DNA from: Pochonia chlamydosporia 170
Taxonomy: Eukaryota; Ascomycota; Sordariomycetes; Hypocreales; Clavicipitaceae
DNA length: 64,000 nt
Assembly (NCBI RefSeq): GCF_001653235.2
Contig: NC_035794.1
Span: 1,860,001 to 1,924,000 of the forward strand
Direction: 5' to 3'
Shown here: positions 1 to 13,176 of the stretch, in pieces
Layout: every line of letters begins with the position of its first letter
Position numbering within the stretch: the first letter of the stretch is position 1
Translations under genes and position numbers: made by a program
Notes under the pieces: model-generated
The model's input: the letters and a program-made list of their open reading frames with translations, nothing else
What the model was told of the DNA's origin: nothing
The model's database searches: none

Positions 1-295
1 GGCCATGCTGAGTTGCATTCCATCACGGAACCCACAACTTGTTAGTGCTGATGGGATGATTTCATTCTGAACACTTCTCAGAAATAGGCAATCCATCAGG
101 AAGATTGTATTTAGCATCAGCGAAACTATTAAAGAGTCCCAACTTGCTGTCAAGATTCTTCCAATTCCGCATCCATCTCTACAAACTGCACTTTCAACCA
201 TTCATACTTTACTTTGTCTTGTCAAAGAGTCAAAAACGTAAGGAGATCACTGACTCACAACCGATTTAACAAATCTCACAAATCCTTGCAGCACA

Positions 296-829
296 ATGCG
301 TGCCACCTATATCCTCGGAGCTCTGCTCTCAACCACCCTCGGCTTGGCTGCCCCCATCGAGGACACCAACTTCAACGAGACATTAGAGTCAACCGAGTTC
401 GACACCCGAAACGACCAGAAAACTATATGCCTCTCGCAAGATCCCAAGGGCGACAATGGAATCGTACCCACCGGCTCAGCCCTCTACTACAACATCTACA
501 TCAAGGGCCAGGACCTCATGCAGAAGGACGACCACTGCACCAACTCCGCTCTGAAGATGCGCATCAAGCAGCAGTCCGCGTGCAAGGCCCTCACGAACTG
601 GAAGTGCAAGTACAACCCCAAGACGAAGGAGACGTACGCCACCTTCTTTGAGGACATCTTCTGTGGTGCGAAGCAGATGGTTACTGCGGTGGAGGCTTCC
701 ACCGACCCCAAGATTAAGACGTCTTGTATTCATGTGAAGGAGAAGAATGCTGGGTTGGGTGAAGGGGTAGATGCTGCTGTTGCGGGTATATTTAATGCGC
801 TGGGTGGGGCAATCAGTAAGGGAAAGTAG
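296..829 (+). CDS. Small secreted cysteine-containing protein (effector-like), function unknown
   Basis: Intronless ORF of 177 aa. Residues 1-19 form a signal peptide (short n-region, hydrophobic ILGALLSTTLGLAA core, cleavage near Ala19). The mature part has six cysteines (45, 81, 96, 104, 123, 144), which could form three disulfides, and a glycine/alanine-rich tail (about 152-175). I recognise no enzyme motif. Size, signal peptide and even cysteine number fit the broad class of fungal small secreted proteins, some of which are host-interaction effectors; that role is inference only. It lies tail-to-tail with the CocE-type hydrolase gene, 175 bp apart. The start is the first ATG, directly before the signal peptide. 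An overlapping ORF in another frame (214-651) lacks these properties and is treated as a shadow. Confidence 0.8.
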   Translation: MRATYILGALLSTTLGLAAPIEDTNFNETLESTEFDTRNDQKTICLSQDPKGDNGIVPTGSALYYNIYIKGQDLMQKDDHCTNSALKMRIKQQSACKALTNWKCKYNPKTKETYATFFEDIFCGAKQMVTAVEASTDPKIKTSCIHVKEKNAGLGEGVDAAVAGIFNALGGAISKGK

Positions 830-1004
830 TCAATGGTGCAGAGGGATCAGTGAGATTTGTTTATGATTCGACTAGCTAGATAGGCTTTGAAGTGATGTTT
901 GTATACATATGTAGAGAGAAAGAGCTGGGAGTCACTGTTGGAACGCAAAAAGAATAGAGGAATAGGTTAAAGGAGCTAGTCCCTCCAGGTTATTCGTGAT
1001 ACAA

Positions 1005-2935
1005 CTAGGAGCCGAGCAAATCGTTGCTGGGAATAACTGGCAAGGCAACGTAGTTGTCATAACCGGGGCCAAAATGCACGGAGTTTATGCCCTTGAACAC
1101 GGCTTCAGCCCTACCAGACAGTTAGTACACTACTCAAATCATCTGCTCGAAGCATATACAAGTTCCTTACCTATCAATTGGATCGTTGTGCTGAAAGAAC
1201 CCGCTACCAGCCAACTCGCAGGCCCCAATATCCAGAACCAACCGCTCGCCAGCTTGGAGGACTACATTCGTCGGCAAAACTTCTACATCAACCGCATAAA
1301 CGTCATTTGGAATCATCGGAGCAGCGTCGGCAGAAAGATACTCGCGATATGGCAGCCAGGAAAAGTGACGACGATTCTGTGGGTTGACTTTGCGTAAACT
1401 GCCCCTAAGAAATCCCTTTGTAATAGGGGCAGGCTCTCCCGTCGTCCCGGTGTAGAATATCTCTTCGCCAGAAGAAGAAATGTGGCGGAGTGACAGGAAC
1501 AGATCCATGTCTGAGGGTGTAGTAGTTTGCCAGCGTTGGCGAGAAATAGAGACGTTTAGATGAACGACAATGTGTCCGGTAATCTCTGTCTCTGATTGAA
1601 ACGGAGAGGATGTGAAAGTGATGAGTTCTCGACTGTGTTCACTCCCAAATGCCTCGTACTCCAACTTGCGAGTGACATCTAAGACTGGCTTATTCCAATC
1701 GAGATGCCCATCGGGGCCAAGAAACAAATTAGCATACTTCGTTCTCGCAATAGGCCATTCGTGCTCTTGTCGTCTCAAGAATGTACGCTCTGCTTTAGGG
1801 TCATTATACCCGACATTGCCTTTCCGCAGGACCAAATCAACAGCTGGAACAGCGCCTTTTCTCGACCAGCCCACCCGATCCTCACCTTTGAGAAACGCAT
1901 CCAGGAAGCTCCTCTGTACTTCCACTTCTTCAGAGTAGTAAAATGGAAGGTCATGCCTGCCGACAATAAAGCGAAGGTACTTGAACTTCGAACCAGCAAA
2001 CATGTAACCTTGCACGTTTCCCCGAAGATGCAGCAGAATGCCTCCCCAGTTAGCAACGCTGAGCAGCGGAACTTCAATATCCTCAAGGTTGAAGTTGACG
2101 GAAGCAAATCGCAAATCATCTCGGAACCGGTTCTCTCTTATTGTATCGATAATTGTTACCCTGTTTCGTTGCAATTCCTCCTCTGCCAGAGAGCCACCAA
2201 TTGTGTCGTCGCCCCAATTCCGGCTTGCTCTCCCAGGCAGTCCAAACTGATTTGACCCAATTTGTCGAGTCCAGATCTTCTCCAGGCCGCTGTTCGACAG
2301 AATTCCTCCGTGGCGGCAGGCATCACGATAAAAGTCGGAAAAGCCCTCCCACGGGACAATGGCAGCCAGGCCCTTTGGCCGCCGGGCAGCAACTTGCCAC
2401 TGCGTTGCCGCAAAGTAGCTAATACCCAAGAGACCGACTTTGCCATTACTCCATTCTTGCTCGGAAGCCCACTCTACAACGGCGCAGAAGGAATCAATAG
2501 TGGCGGCAGAGAGCGCGTCAAGGAACCCTCGAGATTGTCCGGTTCCAATCTCATCGGCCCGGACGACGACGTACCCGCGTTCCGTCCAGTAACGAGGAGT
2601 CGGGGTCTCCCAGGCTGAATGTTCTGTTTTGTGCTCTGGATTGACCTCTGCGTAACTATGTGGGTGGAAGCTATATAAACTTGTTAGCTGAGATGACGCC
2701 TTAGATGGGGTCACATTGGAACTTGCTTGGCGTAATGTACGTCCTTTCCATATGGACCGTATGTTGCGATAACGGGGAATTTTTCGTTATCCCGTGACGG
2801 CTTTGGGCGGTAGATGTTGCAACGGATGTAAGAGCCGGAGTTGCCATTTCCGAGGGGAATAGTTACATTCTTTTCAAAAATATATGAGTACGACGTCGCG
2901 TCGACCGTGGGTATATTGCTTGGAGCTGCCGACAT
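1005..2935 (-). CDS. CocE/NonD family serine hydrolase (X-Pro dipeptidyl-peptidase-like)
   Basis: Three exons: 2715-2935, 1171-2670 and 1005-1110, coding for 608 aa. Introns are 44 nt and 60 nt. The first has a weak donor (AT|GTGACC) but is required to join the conserved TYGPYGKDVHY block to the FHPHSYAEVNPEH block. The second has a clean AG|GTAAGG donor and restores the family C-terminus (FKGINSVHFGPGYDNYV). The alpha/beta-hydrolase core shows a nucleophile elbow G-I-S-Y with Ser158, the RADEIGTGQS block (about 112-120) and a His in the GRHDLPFYY region. The C-terminal jelly-roll-like domain ends with GSGFFQHNDP. The family hydrolyses esters or acyl-proline peptides; the substrate is unknown. 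No signal peptide, so probably cytosolic. Reading without the last intron would truncate the conserved C-terminus. Confidence 0.86.
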
Positions 2936-4247
2936 TTTGATGGCGGACGATGAAGTTGGGACTTGAACTTTGAACGAGGTTTCCGGCTGTTTTCAACTAA
3001 TGAGGAAATAGAAATGCTATTGCCGTTTTTTGGGTGTTCAAGTTGTAATATCTCTGCCAACTGCTACCATCACGGGCATTTATATGACGTCCAATTGAAG
3101 CATTTGCCTGTTGCCGTTTGCCGTGTCGGGAAATGTCCGTTATTAGCATTCTCCGTGTTTGCCTTTGGGGTTTCCCGACTACTCCGTATCCGACCAGACA
3201 TAACAAGGTCAAGTCTGGGTTGGAGGAACAGAAAATCTCATACGTCACTCCCAAGAGCACAAGCCAGACAGTCACATGAGTTAGGATCAAGTGTATGAAT
3301 GTTGCAAAAAAGCATCTTTCCTTTTTTTTAATTTGGACTCCTCAGTCCGCTCTGGTTGTCCTATCTATTCATGAGGCACAAAGCAATTGAGACAATATGA
3401 CCCGGGTATCCTCTTAAAACCCAAAGTCGGCATCTCATTTTCCCTGTGCGTACGGCTGTCAAAAAGAGCGAGAGAGCCTTTTGCCGCGTGCCGTGCCGTG
3501 CCCAACCAAAACCCATAACCTGTGTGTCGAGTGCGGCCCCGTCCATGCTCTCCGAATATAAAACAGAGGAAAACCTGGTCCAGACGACCCTTCTTTCCTC
3601 CTAATCTATGTTCATTGCTCTCGTCTCTTCTTTTCAAGTCCCTCTTCGAAGTGAGACCAAAATGAGCAATTCCGACCAGAGAACCGAGTAAATCCACTTT
3701 TGTCTATATATGTACGGCGATACCATGACCCTCTATCGTGAAAGCGAAAAATATGCCCCTTGAGGGAGAGAAAACAACGCCCTCTTTTGGGCAAATAGAA
3801 ACATACAGAATCGTGATGCTCATGACCGGACCTTCGTTTCTCTTTTCAGATCCATTATATATCACCACGTTTCCGCCAGTGCCTTCAGTTCCCCCATCTC
3901 TCGGTCTAAGGGGTATCAAGCGAGGAGGGTGCGAAATCAAAACAAATGCAATCTATCAGATGCTTCGTGAATGCCCCGTGACCGTGTGCTGCCATAAAGC
4001 CGGTGAACCTAACAGGCACTCATCCGTCTTCGCAGGTCATGATGCCGCCGTGTCGTCCAAAAACAAAAAGAAACTGAGAAAAAATGTAAACCGAAAAACA
4101 AAAATCAGAATAATGTATGCGTCAAGCAAAAGAAAATGCAAGTATAAAAAGCACCATGCATAGGAAATGCATCAACTTGGGTGCTGCCACGTTCATGTGG
4201 CTACAGCCCCAACCGCAGTCGGGGATATGAATAGCGAAGCGTGGCTA
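2936..4247. other. Intergenic: CocE-type gene promoter and DED1 3' region
   Basis: About 1.3 kb without a supportable gene. Both flanking genes are on the minus strand, so it holds the CocE-type promoter on the left and the DED1 3' UTR on the right. The short ORFs here show no domain features or codon pattern that I would call coding. Confidence 0.6.
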
Positions 4248-6373
<2,126 letters not shown>

Positions 6374-8908
6374 ATTGGAAGTTTAGAGAACTGTTGTTGC
6401 AACTGTTTCTTCGTTCGTAACGTGGACTTCGTAGAAGGGCGGGTATATGCTTTCCGTATCTGGAAGAGACGCGAAAAACAAGTCGATGGTTGTCAAAAAA
6501 AATCACCCTCGCAAAAAGACGAATGAGTGAAATCAGAAATGGTATCTGCCGGATCGTGTTGTGAACGACGAGACAGAAAGATTCGGCTAAAAGAAAGGAA
6601 AGGAAGGAATGCGCTCCTGACTTTTCTTTCCCGGAAATATTATTAAGAAAACAAACAGCCGATGCTTGCAGTATCCCTCGAAGAAGCAAACAGAATCTTC
6701 AAAGGAAAGACAGACGGTCTCTAGAATGACCTGGGATGGGAGAGGATGGATGAGAGGAGGGGAGATGAAGGGTTTGTGGATTTAGAGGTCTGAGTTGTGG
6801 GAGGAAAGGAAAAGAAAAGGGACAGGCAAGACGTTTTGGAGGCGAAAAGGGAAGGGGAAAAAATTGGTTCGCGGGTGGCCAGGAAGAGGCTAGTGCCCAA
6901 TCAAGGAGGGTCAAATTTTTTTGGTTTTTTTTTTTTCCCTCTGCCTTTTGTCGGTCGGTCGCTGGCAGGCAAGGCCACATGCAGCCTGTGAGGCTCACCA
7001 CGCTTGTCAGCTGGCGGACACCTGCGCGGTGTCAGAGCGGACTTGACGGATAGTGGATACCGCCTCACCAGGAGGAGCCACTGAGATTGTTGCGAAGCAG
7101 CCGCAGACCACAAGCGTAACCAACGAGAGGCGCCCAAAATTGAATGAAACTATGTGCGGTGAGCAACACCGAACGCCTCGTCCAGTGCTCTGTACTCCAT
7201 AGAAACTGACAGGAAAGGCCTTCCTACATGAGGTTTGGTGCAGTCAAGTCCGGTCTTTCAACGTTGGTCCGTTTGAACCGGTCAGTAAATATGTCAACAG
7301 CTCCAATGTTCAGTGTCCTCCGTCGAATGTTCAACTGGTCTCATTCCACCAACACCTACATGTAGCCCCTAACACCTGCTGGATGCACTGTGCTTCAGCG
7401 GTTGGCTCACTGAAGCAGCTATTTTTGGCCCCTACGGTCCCTTGTGTTTGCGCACAATGCAGGTCAAGTGTCTGGTGTGCCCAGTGCCATTTGATGCCAG
7501 GCTTAACTCACGCTGGCTGTGGTCTGGCGTCTGCCCAATGGGCGTCATGCCGTCCATGGCTCATCATCGAATGTGGAGGAATCAAGGGCAGGCGATGCCG
7601 ACCAGCCAGTACTTTACCTTGGTCGGGTGTCAGTAAATCGAGTACTCGGCATGTACCCAACGGCCTGCCCGCCTGACGGCCACCACCTCTACGAGTCAGG
7701 CTGGATACCTAACAGCTACGTCCAGCTGCCGAATCATCCAACTGCGCACGACGTCATTGCTGTGAGGCGCCTTGTGGAATGATACATCAGACTCTCGCCT
7801 CAACTTTGTCGGAGTTGAGGTGATGATATTACAGTAGGTCATATCCTCAGATCGTTTGTGGCCTTCACAAAGTTGCCCTAGTTGAGTATATATGCCAGTC
7901 ATTCCATTCAAAAGATTTTTTTTGAATTTTTTTTTTTTTCTTAGGTTGTGCTATCGAAACTCTACGGATACCTTGGTGGCTAGACCAAACTCAACCCTTG
8001 CGCTCCGTATTGCTCCCCAGGCAACATAGAACTTTGCTCAAACGTACGTTTCGCACTGGTGGTTTGAACCCTCCGTTCTTTGCGTATTCCTGGCGACTTT
8101 GTAGTCCAAATCCCCAGTCGGCCTGAAACTTGCAACAATAGATGACACGCAAGATAATCCGAAACACAAACGCCAATTATCGCAGCAGCATCCACCTGCC
8201 TTGAAGGTTGTCATTATCACATTTCACAAGCCAAAGCAACCCGACTAATCTTCATATTGCCTTCTCATTTCCAAGTACGCAGCTCCGGTCCCCAGACATC
8301 AGATTCCCTGTCCTCGCCACCGCACCCATGGGTATTGCCGCCTGTGGCGGAACCAGGGGCATGCAACGCCATACAAGGGCTCGGATGACAGTGGACACGT
8401 GCTCCAAATTGGACGATCCATCAACAGGATTGTAGATGCCTGCTTATTCTCTGGACTCGTCATATTGCCTGCGACCAACCTCAACCATAAAATAGTCAGA
8501 GAATCTCTAATGACAAAGTTGCCTTGCAGGTGGCAAAATAAATTTGGGTGACTGTTGACAGCGTATCGTGGCGTCGGCAATGCTTGTGGCGGTGCCTGAC
8601 CACACATGACAGTTCACCGACAACTTGACTAACGAAACTGAACTTCCGCAATACGGAAGCTTGTAAACTGTAACAAAAATTTGCCGCCCGGTTTGCTTAG
8701 TGCAACGCGGCTCGATATTCTACACGATTCTCGGCTCCCAGAAGACTTAACTTGTAAACATTCGGGGGCGAGCATTAGTTTAGGGTAGGATGGCATTTCA
8801 GCAAAACACTTGCACATTGATTCACCAAAAGGAGACGCTGTCTCATTTATCAGCCTCCAAGGCCAGTTCGTCATGATATTAGTACAGATCTCATCTTTCT
8901 TTCTCCGT
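6374..8908. other. Intergenic: DED1 upstream region, gene-free 2.5 kb
   Basis: Spacer between the DED1 start (minus) and the PRE1 3' end (minus). It contains pyrimidine/purine-biased sequence near DED1 (about 6,590-6,960), consistent with a leader or promoter, and two long T-runs at about 7,914-7,940. ORFs here are short, overlap each other on both strands and show no conserved motif. I see no tRNA or transposon signature. Confidence 0.55.
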
Positions 8909-9729
8909 CTAAGCACTCTTTACAACCTTGTCGTCATCCATCTGGATCTCTTGAATCCCATCAGCCTTGATCACCTTGACCACCATGCCCTTGAAATCAA
9001 TCGGTAATCGTCGCTTAAGCTCATCCGTGCACATCTCTAGAAGCTTTTTGCCCTGTACAAACGTGATGTCGGGGTGGTGGTGCTTATCCAGGATGGACAA
9101 ACAGTAGTATCTGTGCGAAACACCATGGTTAGTTCGCCTGCTGTTCCATAAAGAATCGAAGAATCTCATCTGGTGGTCTACTTACTGCGCATAGCCGTGG
9201 GCAGCATACGGTACCTCTGCCAATGACGCCAAATAATCCAACCAGTACAAGTGCGGCTTGCCCGTGATGGGGTCAACACCTCCCATCAACAGATTTACAT
9301 TGTATGGGTGACGGGATCGCAAGCTTGTTGCTAGCTCTCCACGAACAAAGTGTGCCAGGCCAGAGGGTGAAAGATCGGTCTCGTTTCGCATCGAGTAGAG
9401 TTGAGCGTTTCTTTGAATGTACTCGGCAAATTGCACTGCGGGCCGTCGTCAGCATTGGAACTTTGTTTGTCTACTATGATCACGTTAGGTCGCGATCCGG
9501 CCTGCTGTACCTGTATCACCGGCTTCTCCCGAAAACGCCATCAAAGTGTGCTTGTTCAGAGCTCTCGTTTTGTCATCTGCAGCCTTGAGAATGGTTGCAC
9601 CACGCATCGCTGCCTTGGAGGCGGCGATGATGGTGAAGTCTTTGCCCGTAATTCCCAGTAGAACCTCCCTATGGCATGCTGTCAGAACCCCAATCCTTGT
9701 GAGAGACCGCAAAAAGGAGATACTCACAT
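8909..9729 (-). CDS. PRE1: 20S proteasome beta-type subunit (Pre1/PSMB2), start codon split by an intron
   Basis: Four exons: 9728-9729 (only A and T of the start codon), 9511-9668, 9186-9435 and 8909-9110, giving 203 aa, close to the usual length of about 200. The protein starts [12 protein letters not shown] and has the conserved [16 protein letters not shown] block at the exon 2/3 junction, [33 protein letters not shown] across the exon 3/4 junction, and [10 protein letters not shown] near the end. It is one of the non-catalytic beta subunits of the 20S core. Introns are 59, 75 and 75 nt. The first has donor AT|GTGAGT and acceptor CATAG|G, so ATG exists only after splicing. It is divergent from RRP9, 413 bp start to start. 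Confidence 0.93.
9669..9727 (-). other. Intron interrupting the PRE1 start codon (AT|G)
   Basis: 59-nt intron with a consensus GTGAGT donor and TAG acceptor. The two bases before the donor are AT and the first base after the acceptor is G. Unspliced RNA reads ATG immediately followed by TGA at this position, so it cannot encode the subunit. No in-frame ATG upstream joins the conserved EVLLGI N-terminus. Confidence 0.85.
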
Positions 9730-10142
9730 TGTGACAAATGTTTCCGGGCTCCTGTCGTTTGTTGAGGCTGCAGGACGGTGATGTAGTGGTGGATGAATAT
9801 ATGGAGGTTGGGTGTAGCTTGCTTGAAAGCAACAAGAGCTTCACACCTCTCCAACCAAGTCCATTGGCCCGCTAGGCTGTAGCGCTGCGCGTCAATGAGC
9901 TCGCCTGGCTCTGCACCAGAGGCGCCCCATTGATTTGTGCCGACTGTCACCGCCTGGTACTCGGAGACACTATTTACCGATAGCAGCTGGTGATTGGATG
10001 AAGCGGGGACGGATAGTGGGGTCTCGATTTTCAGTCTATCCACCTTCAACTTTTTTTTTCTGAGGTAGAGACACTGCACAGGACATCACAGACCTAGGCG
10101 GGACAGGAAGTCGAATTGCCAGAATTCACCAGGTGAGCGACA
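9730..10142. promoter_or_regulatory. Bidirectional promoter region between PRE1 and RRP9
   Basis: 413 bp separates the two divergent start codons, so regulatory elements for the proteasome subunit and the ribosome-biogenesis factor must overlap here unless leaders extend further. I see no recognisable named motif. A 136-aa minus-strand ORF crossing it (9669-10079) overlaps the PRE1 leader and intron and is not supported as coding. Confidence 0.6.
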
Positions 10143-11927
10143 ATGTCGTCTTTTTTCACCATTCCTGGGTCCCAAAAGAAGAGGAAGCGGACCTCTGTCC
10201 CAGAAGCACCAAAGAAAAGAGTTGCCGGTGCCAAAACATCCACATCCAAAGCGGCCTCGAGACCAAATGGTGCCACCAAGCGAAGAGTCGAACGAGACGA
10301 GTCAATCTCTGGTAGCGACTCTGACGATGACGAAAATTACGACAGCCCCTCAGACGCAGGCGACGATGAAGACGTAGAGGATCGCCAGAGTTCAGACGAA
10401 GAAGGCGAAACCGCAGCCGAGAAACGACTTCGCCTAGCTGAGCGGTATCTGGAGAATGTCAAGGAGCACGTGGACGAAGCTGGCTTCGATGCAGCCGACA
10501 TTGACCGCGATTTGATCGCCGAACGGCTACAGGAAGATGTTGCTGAGACGAAAGGCAGGGTATACCGGCAACTAGCCGCGCAATTGGCATTCAACAAGGC
10601 GTCGCAAACTTTTTTCCGCTCCAATACCAACTCTGTTACATCCATCGCCGCATGCTCCCCGTTTGTATACACTGCGACAAAAGACCTGGTTCTACACAAA
10701 TGGAGGATACAGGATTTACCCCAGGACCAATTCCCTCAAACAACCAAACGAAAACCCAAGAAGCCTCCTGCACCACCAAGAAAACGGCCCCAACTGGTGG
10801 CGTGGATCAAGGGCAGGAAGAGCAAAAGCAAGGACAGAAATTACAAGAGGCACACTGGGCAAATCTTGGCGGTTGCAGCATCTCCCGATGGCAAATATGT
10901 TGTGACGGGTGGCGAGGACAAGAAGTTGATTATCTACGAGGCTGACACCCTTACGCCAATAAAAGTCATGACACACCATCGAGATGCTGTTACAGGGCTG
11001 GCGTTCCGCCGAGGTACCAACCAACTTTATTCATCGTCAAGAGACAGGACTGTAAAGGTATGGAGCCTGGATGAACTGGCCTACATTGAGACGTTGTTTG
11101 GTCACCAAGACCACGTCGTCGACATTGACGCCCTTGCGCAAGAGCGCTGCGTCTCCGTTGGCGCACGAGATCGGACGGCCCGGCTATGGAAAGTCATGGA
11201 GGAGACGCAACTCGTTTTCCGTGGTGGAGCGGTCGACAGGAAGAACATTCCACAAGGGGTCGATCCCCGGTCACTTCTCCACGAAGGAAGCATGGACCGC
11301 ATTTCCATGATCGACGACGACCTCTTTGTCACCGGAAGCGATAACGGGGCAATTGCCCTTTGGAGTGTCACCAAGAAGAAGCCAGTTTATATCCAGCCAC
11401 TTGCACATGGCCTTGATCCCGCCCTAGATCCTCTGGCCGCCTCCGCAGAGGCCAATCCCGACGCGAAAAAGGTTGTTCCCGCTCCCACGCCACGATGGAT
11501 AACCGCCCTCAGAACGATACCCTACTCAGACATCATCCTCAGTGGTAGCTGGGACGGACATGTCCGTGTATGGAAGCTCACCGAGGACAAGAAGAAGATT
11601 GAGCAGATTGGTGTCCTGGGCGACTTCGCCGACGACTACGATAACGACTCAGTTGAAGATGCTCCTACAGCGAACGGCACAGCAGAGTCACATCGGCCCA
11701 TACCTGGAGTGGTGAATGACATTGCCGTGTTTGAACGAGGTGAACGGGGCAAGGATGGACTTTGTGTCGTTGCTGCTGTGGCACGGGAACACCGCTTTGG
11801 AAGGTGGAAAGTGTTCAAGGATGGTGTGCGTAATGGCGGCGTGGTATTTGAGGTGTCGAGGATACCTACCGCGGAAGTGAATGGGAACCATGAGGATGCG
11901 GAATCGGTTTCTGATGACGACGAGTGA
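10143..11927 (+). CDS. RRP9: U3 snoRNP-associated WD40 protein Rrp9 (U3-55K)
   Basis: Intronless, 594 aa, near the size of the yeast protein. The N-terminus has basic nuclear-localisation-like clusters (KKRKR at 12-16) followed by an acidic serine/aspartate stretch (about 58-95). A helical segment (about 97-150) precedes WD40 repeats from about 155 to 575, with recognisable units ending in KLIIYEA, TVKVWSL, TARLWKV, AIALWSV and HVRVWKL. The block CVSVGARDRTARLWKV with the following ETQLVFRGG is characteristic of the family. Rrp9 binds the box B/C region of U3 snoRNA in the nucleolus and supports early 18S pre-rRNA cleavage. An AATAAA lies 58 bp after the stop. Confidence 0.94.
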   Translation: MSSFFTIPGSQKKRKRTSVPEAPKKRVAGAKTSTSKAASRPNGATKRRVERDESISGSDSDDDENYDSPSDAGDDEDVEDRQSSDEEGETAAEKRLRLAERYLENVKEHVDEAGFDAADIDRDLIAERLQEDVAETKGRVYRQLAAQLAFNKASQTFFRSNTNSVTSIAACSPFVYTATKDLVLHKWRIQDLPQDQFPQTTKRKPKKPPAPPRKRPQLVAWIKGRKSKSKDRNYKRHTGQILAVAASPDGKYVVTGGEDKKLIIYEADTLTPIKVMTHHRDAVTGLAFRRGTNQLYSSSRDRTVKVWSLDELAYIETLFGHQDHVVDIDALAQERCVSVGARDRTARLWKVMEETQLVFRGGAVDRKNIPQGVDPRSLLHEGSMDRISMIDDDLFVTGSDNGAIALWSVTKKKPVYIQPLAHGLDPALDPLAASAEANPDAKKVVPAPTPRWITALRTIPYSDIILSGSWDGHVRVWKLTEDKKKIEQIGVLGDFADDYDNDSVEDAPTANGTAESHRPIPGVVNDIAVFERGERGKDGLCVVAAVAREHRFGRWKVFKDGVRNGGVVFEVSRIPTAEVNGNHEDAESVSDDDE

Positions 11928-11984
11928 TTCATAGCGTGGAGCATTGTACATAGACTTCATTGTCTGGCGTATGGGCATTGTTAT

Positions 11985-11990
11985 AATAAA
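11985..11990 (+). terminator. Candidate polyadenylation signal of RRP9
   Basis: AATAAA 58 bp downstream of the RRP9 stop codon in an A/T-rich context. Fungal poly(A) signals are degenerate, so this is a candidate only. Confidence 0.4.
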
Positions 11991-12094
11991 AGCAATCATG
12001 GGCTGGAATCGCTTGTTACGGTTTTATTCCCACTTATTTTATCTGAAGCTTTATCTACTTTACTAGGTGAAAATGCAGGCTACATTGTCAGCCA

Positions 12095-12852
12095 CTAACC
12101 CCTTTGTTCCTGTGTAGAAAGATTCACGGAACATGTTGCGTCAAATTGATCAAGAATATCGGCTGGTAGGCTATCGTCTTGTCTGGATCCCAGCTTGGTA
12201 AGGTAGTACAGATTGACTCCTACTTTTTCGCCCAGTACGAGGCAAAGCGCAAAAAAGTCTTTGGCAGCAACGGCGTCTATGAAAAGAAAGAACTGACACA
12301 TTGCATAGGAAGATATCGTACTTTTGTCATTTCTTGATGCGATCACCAGCGCATGCAGTTAAACATGCATGTGCAGTTGTCTACTGTAACCAGGCATTGG
12401 ATATAATGAAGCAACGAGGCTCATTGAAGCGGTTGCAAGTGTCAATTAGCACAATCGGCCAGATGACAAGTTTGCGTAGATTGTAAAGCAGGCTTTAGTT
12501 AGAGCTTCACAGTTATTGATTATTACTCAGATCCCAACTAATGTTTCCCCCAAGGGCATTGGCAATGTCCTTGACGATAATACCGCATAACGCATTACCA
12601 AGTCTATGCGATTCGCCATAACACAAAGTCGGCGCACAAGACGTCGATCATGTCCAGTGCCTCATGGCCATACGAACTATTCACAGGCTGCAACAGGATA
12701 AATTCTCTGGCACTACAATGTACACTTGTAATGTAGAGCACACATATAGAGACAGTAAACATTAAGCACCTTACAAACAAAGTAGTGTGCCAGTCGCATT
12801 CATCGCATCCAACACCATGCATAGTCTGCCTGTACACCGAACAACAAGCCAT
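12095..12852 (-). pseudogene. Possible decayed or unresolved minus-strand gene, family unknown
   Basis: Three separate minus-strand pieces look coding by composition but do not form one clean model. About 12604-12852 carries a CDECDW element and an AREFILLQPVNSSYGHEALD stretch. About 12513-12612, in a frame shifted by one base, carries HRLGNALCGIIVKDIANALGG. About 12095-12304 carries FLFIDAVAAKDFFALCLVLG and NLYYLTKLGS. They could be exons of a real gene whose introns I cannot place, or a relic with at least one frameshift. I do not recognise the family, and chance ORFs are not excluded. Confidence 0.28.
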
Positions 12853-13053
12853 GTAAATATCAAGATCTAAATCAATAGTCGCAACCGCACTGGCGCAATT
12901 TTCCCCAAATATTTCGCATCTGTTTCAGCAAATACGGAGTACGTTGCCAAGAAAGCATTGCATTTGTCAATCTAAGTGAGTTTGTCATCGTCCACATTTG
13001 TAATGGCGTCGTGGCTGCAATTAGCCAGTTTCAGCCGCACCCAAAATGGCAAC

Positions 13054-13060
13054 TATAAAA
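13054..13060 (+). promoter_or_regulatory. TATA-box candidate of the PhzF-like gene
   Basis: TATAAAA located 117 bp upstream of the ATG at 13177. Spacing is compatible with a core promoter followed by a leader of up to about 90 nt. Confidence 0.4.
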
Positions 13061-13176
13061 CCATCCACAGCCATCACCAAAACTATAATGCATCAACACA
13101 GGCAGCAACAGCTATAATTGCACTTTATTTCATCAAGTTAAGAATAAATTGAAACTGTAATTCGCAAGTATTTACC

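Larger units (their letters stand above)
11928..13176. other. Intergenic between RRP9 and the PhzF-like gene
   Basis: 1.25 kb containing the RRP9 3' UTR, a possible gene relic on the minus strand (listed separately, 12095-12852) and the PhzF-like gene promoter. No intact gene is seen. Confidence 0.55.

Noticed and set aside
8041..8075. GGTTTGAACC element resembling a tRNA B box
   Set aside because: Isolated palindrome-like sequence with no cloverleaf around it on either strand.
9669..10079. 136-codon minus-strand ORF spanning the PRE1 leader
   Set aside because: Runs through the PRE1 first intron and leader and has no domain; the spliced PRE1 model explains this region better.
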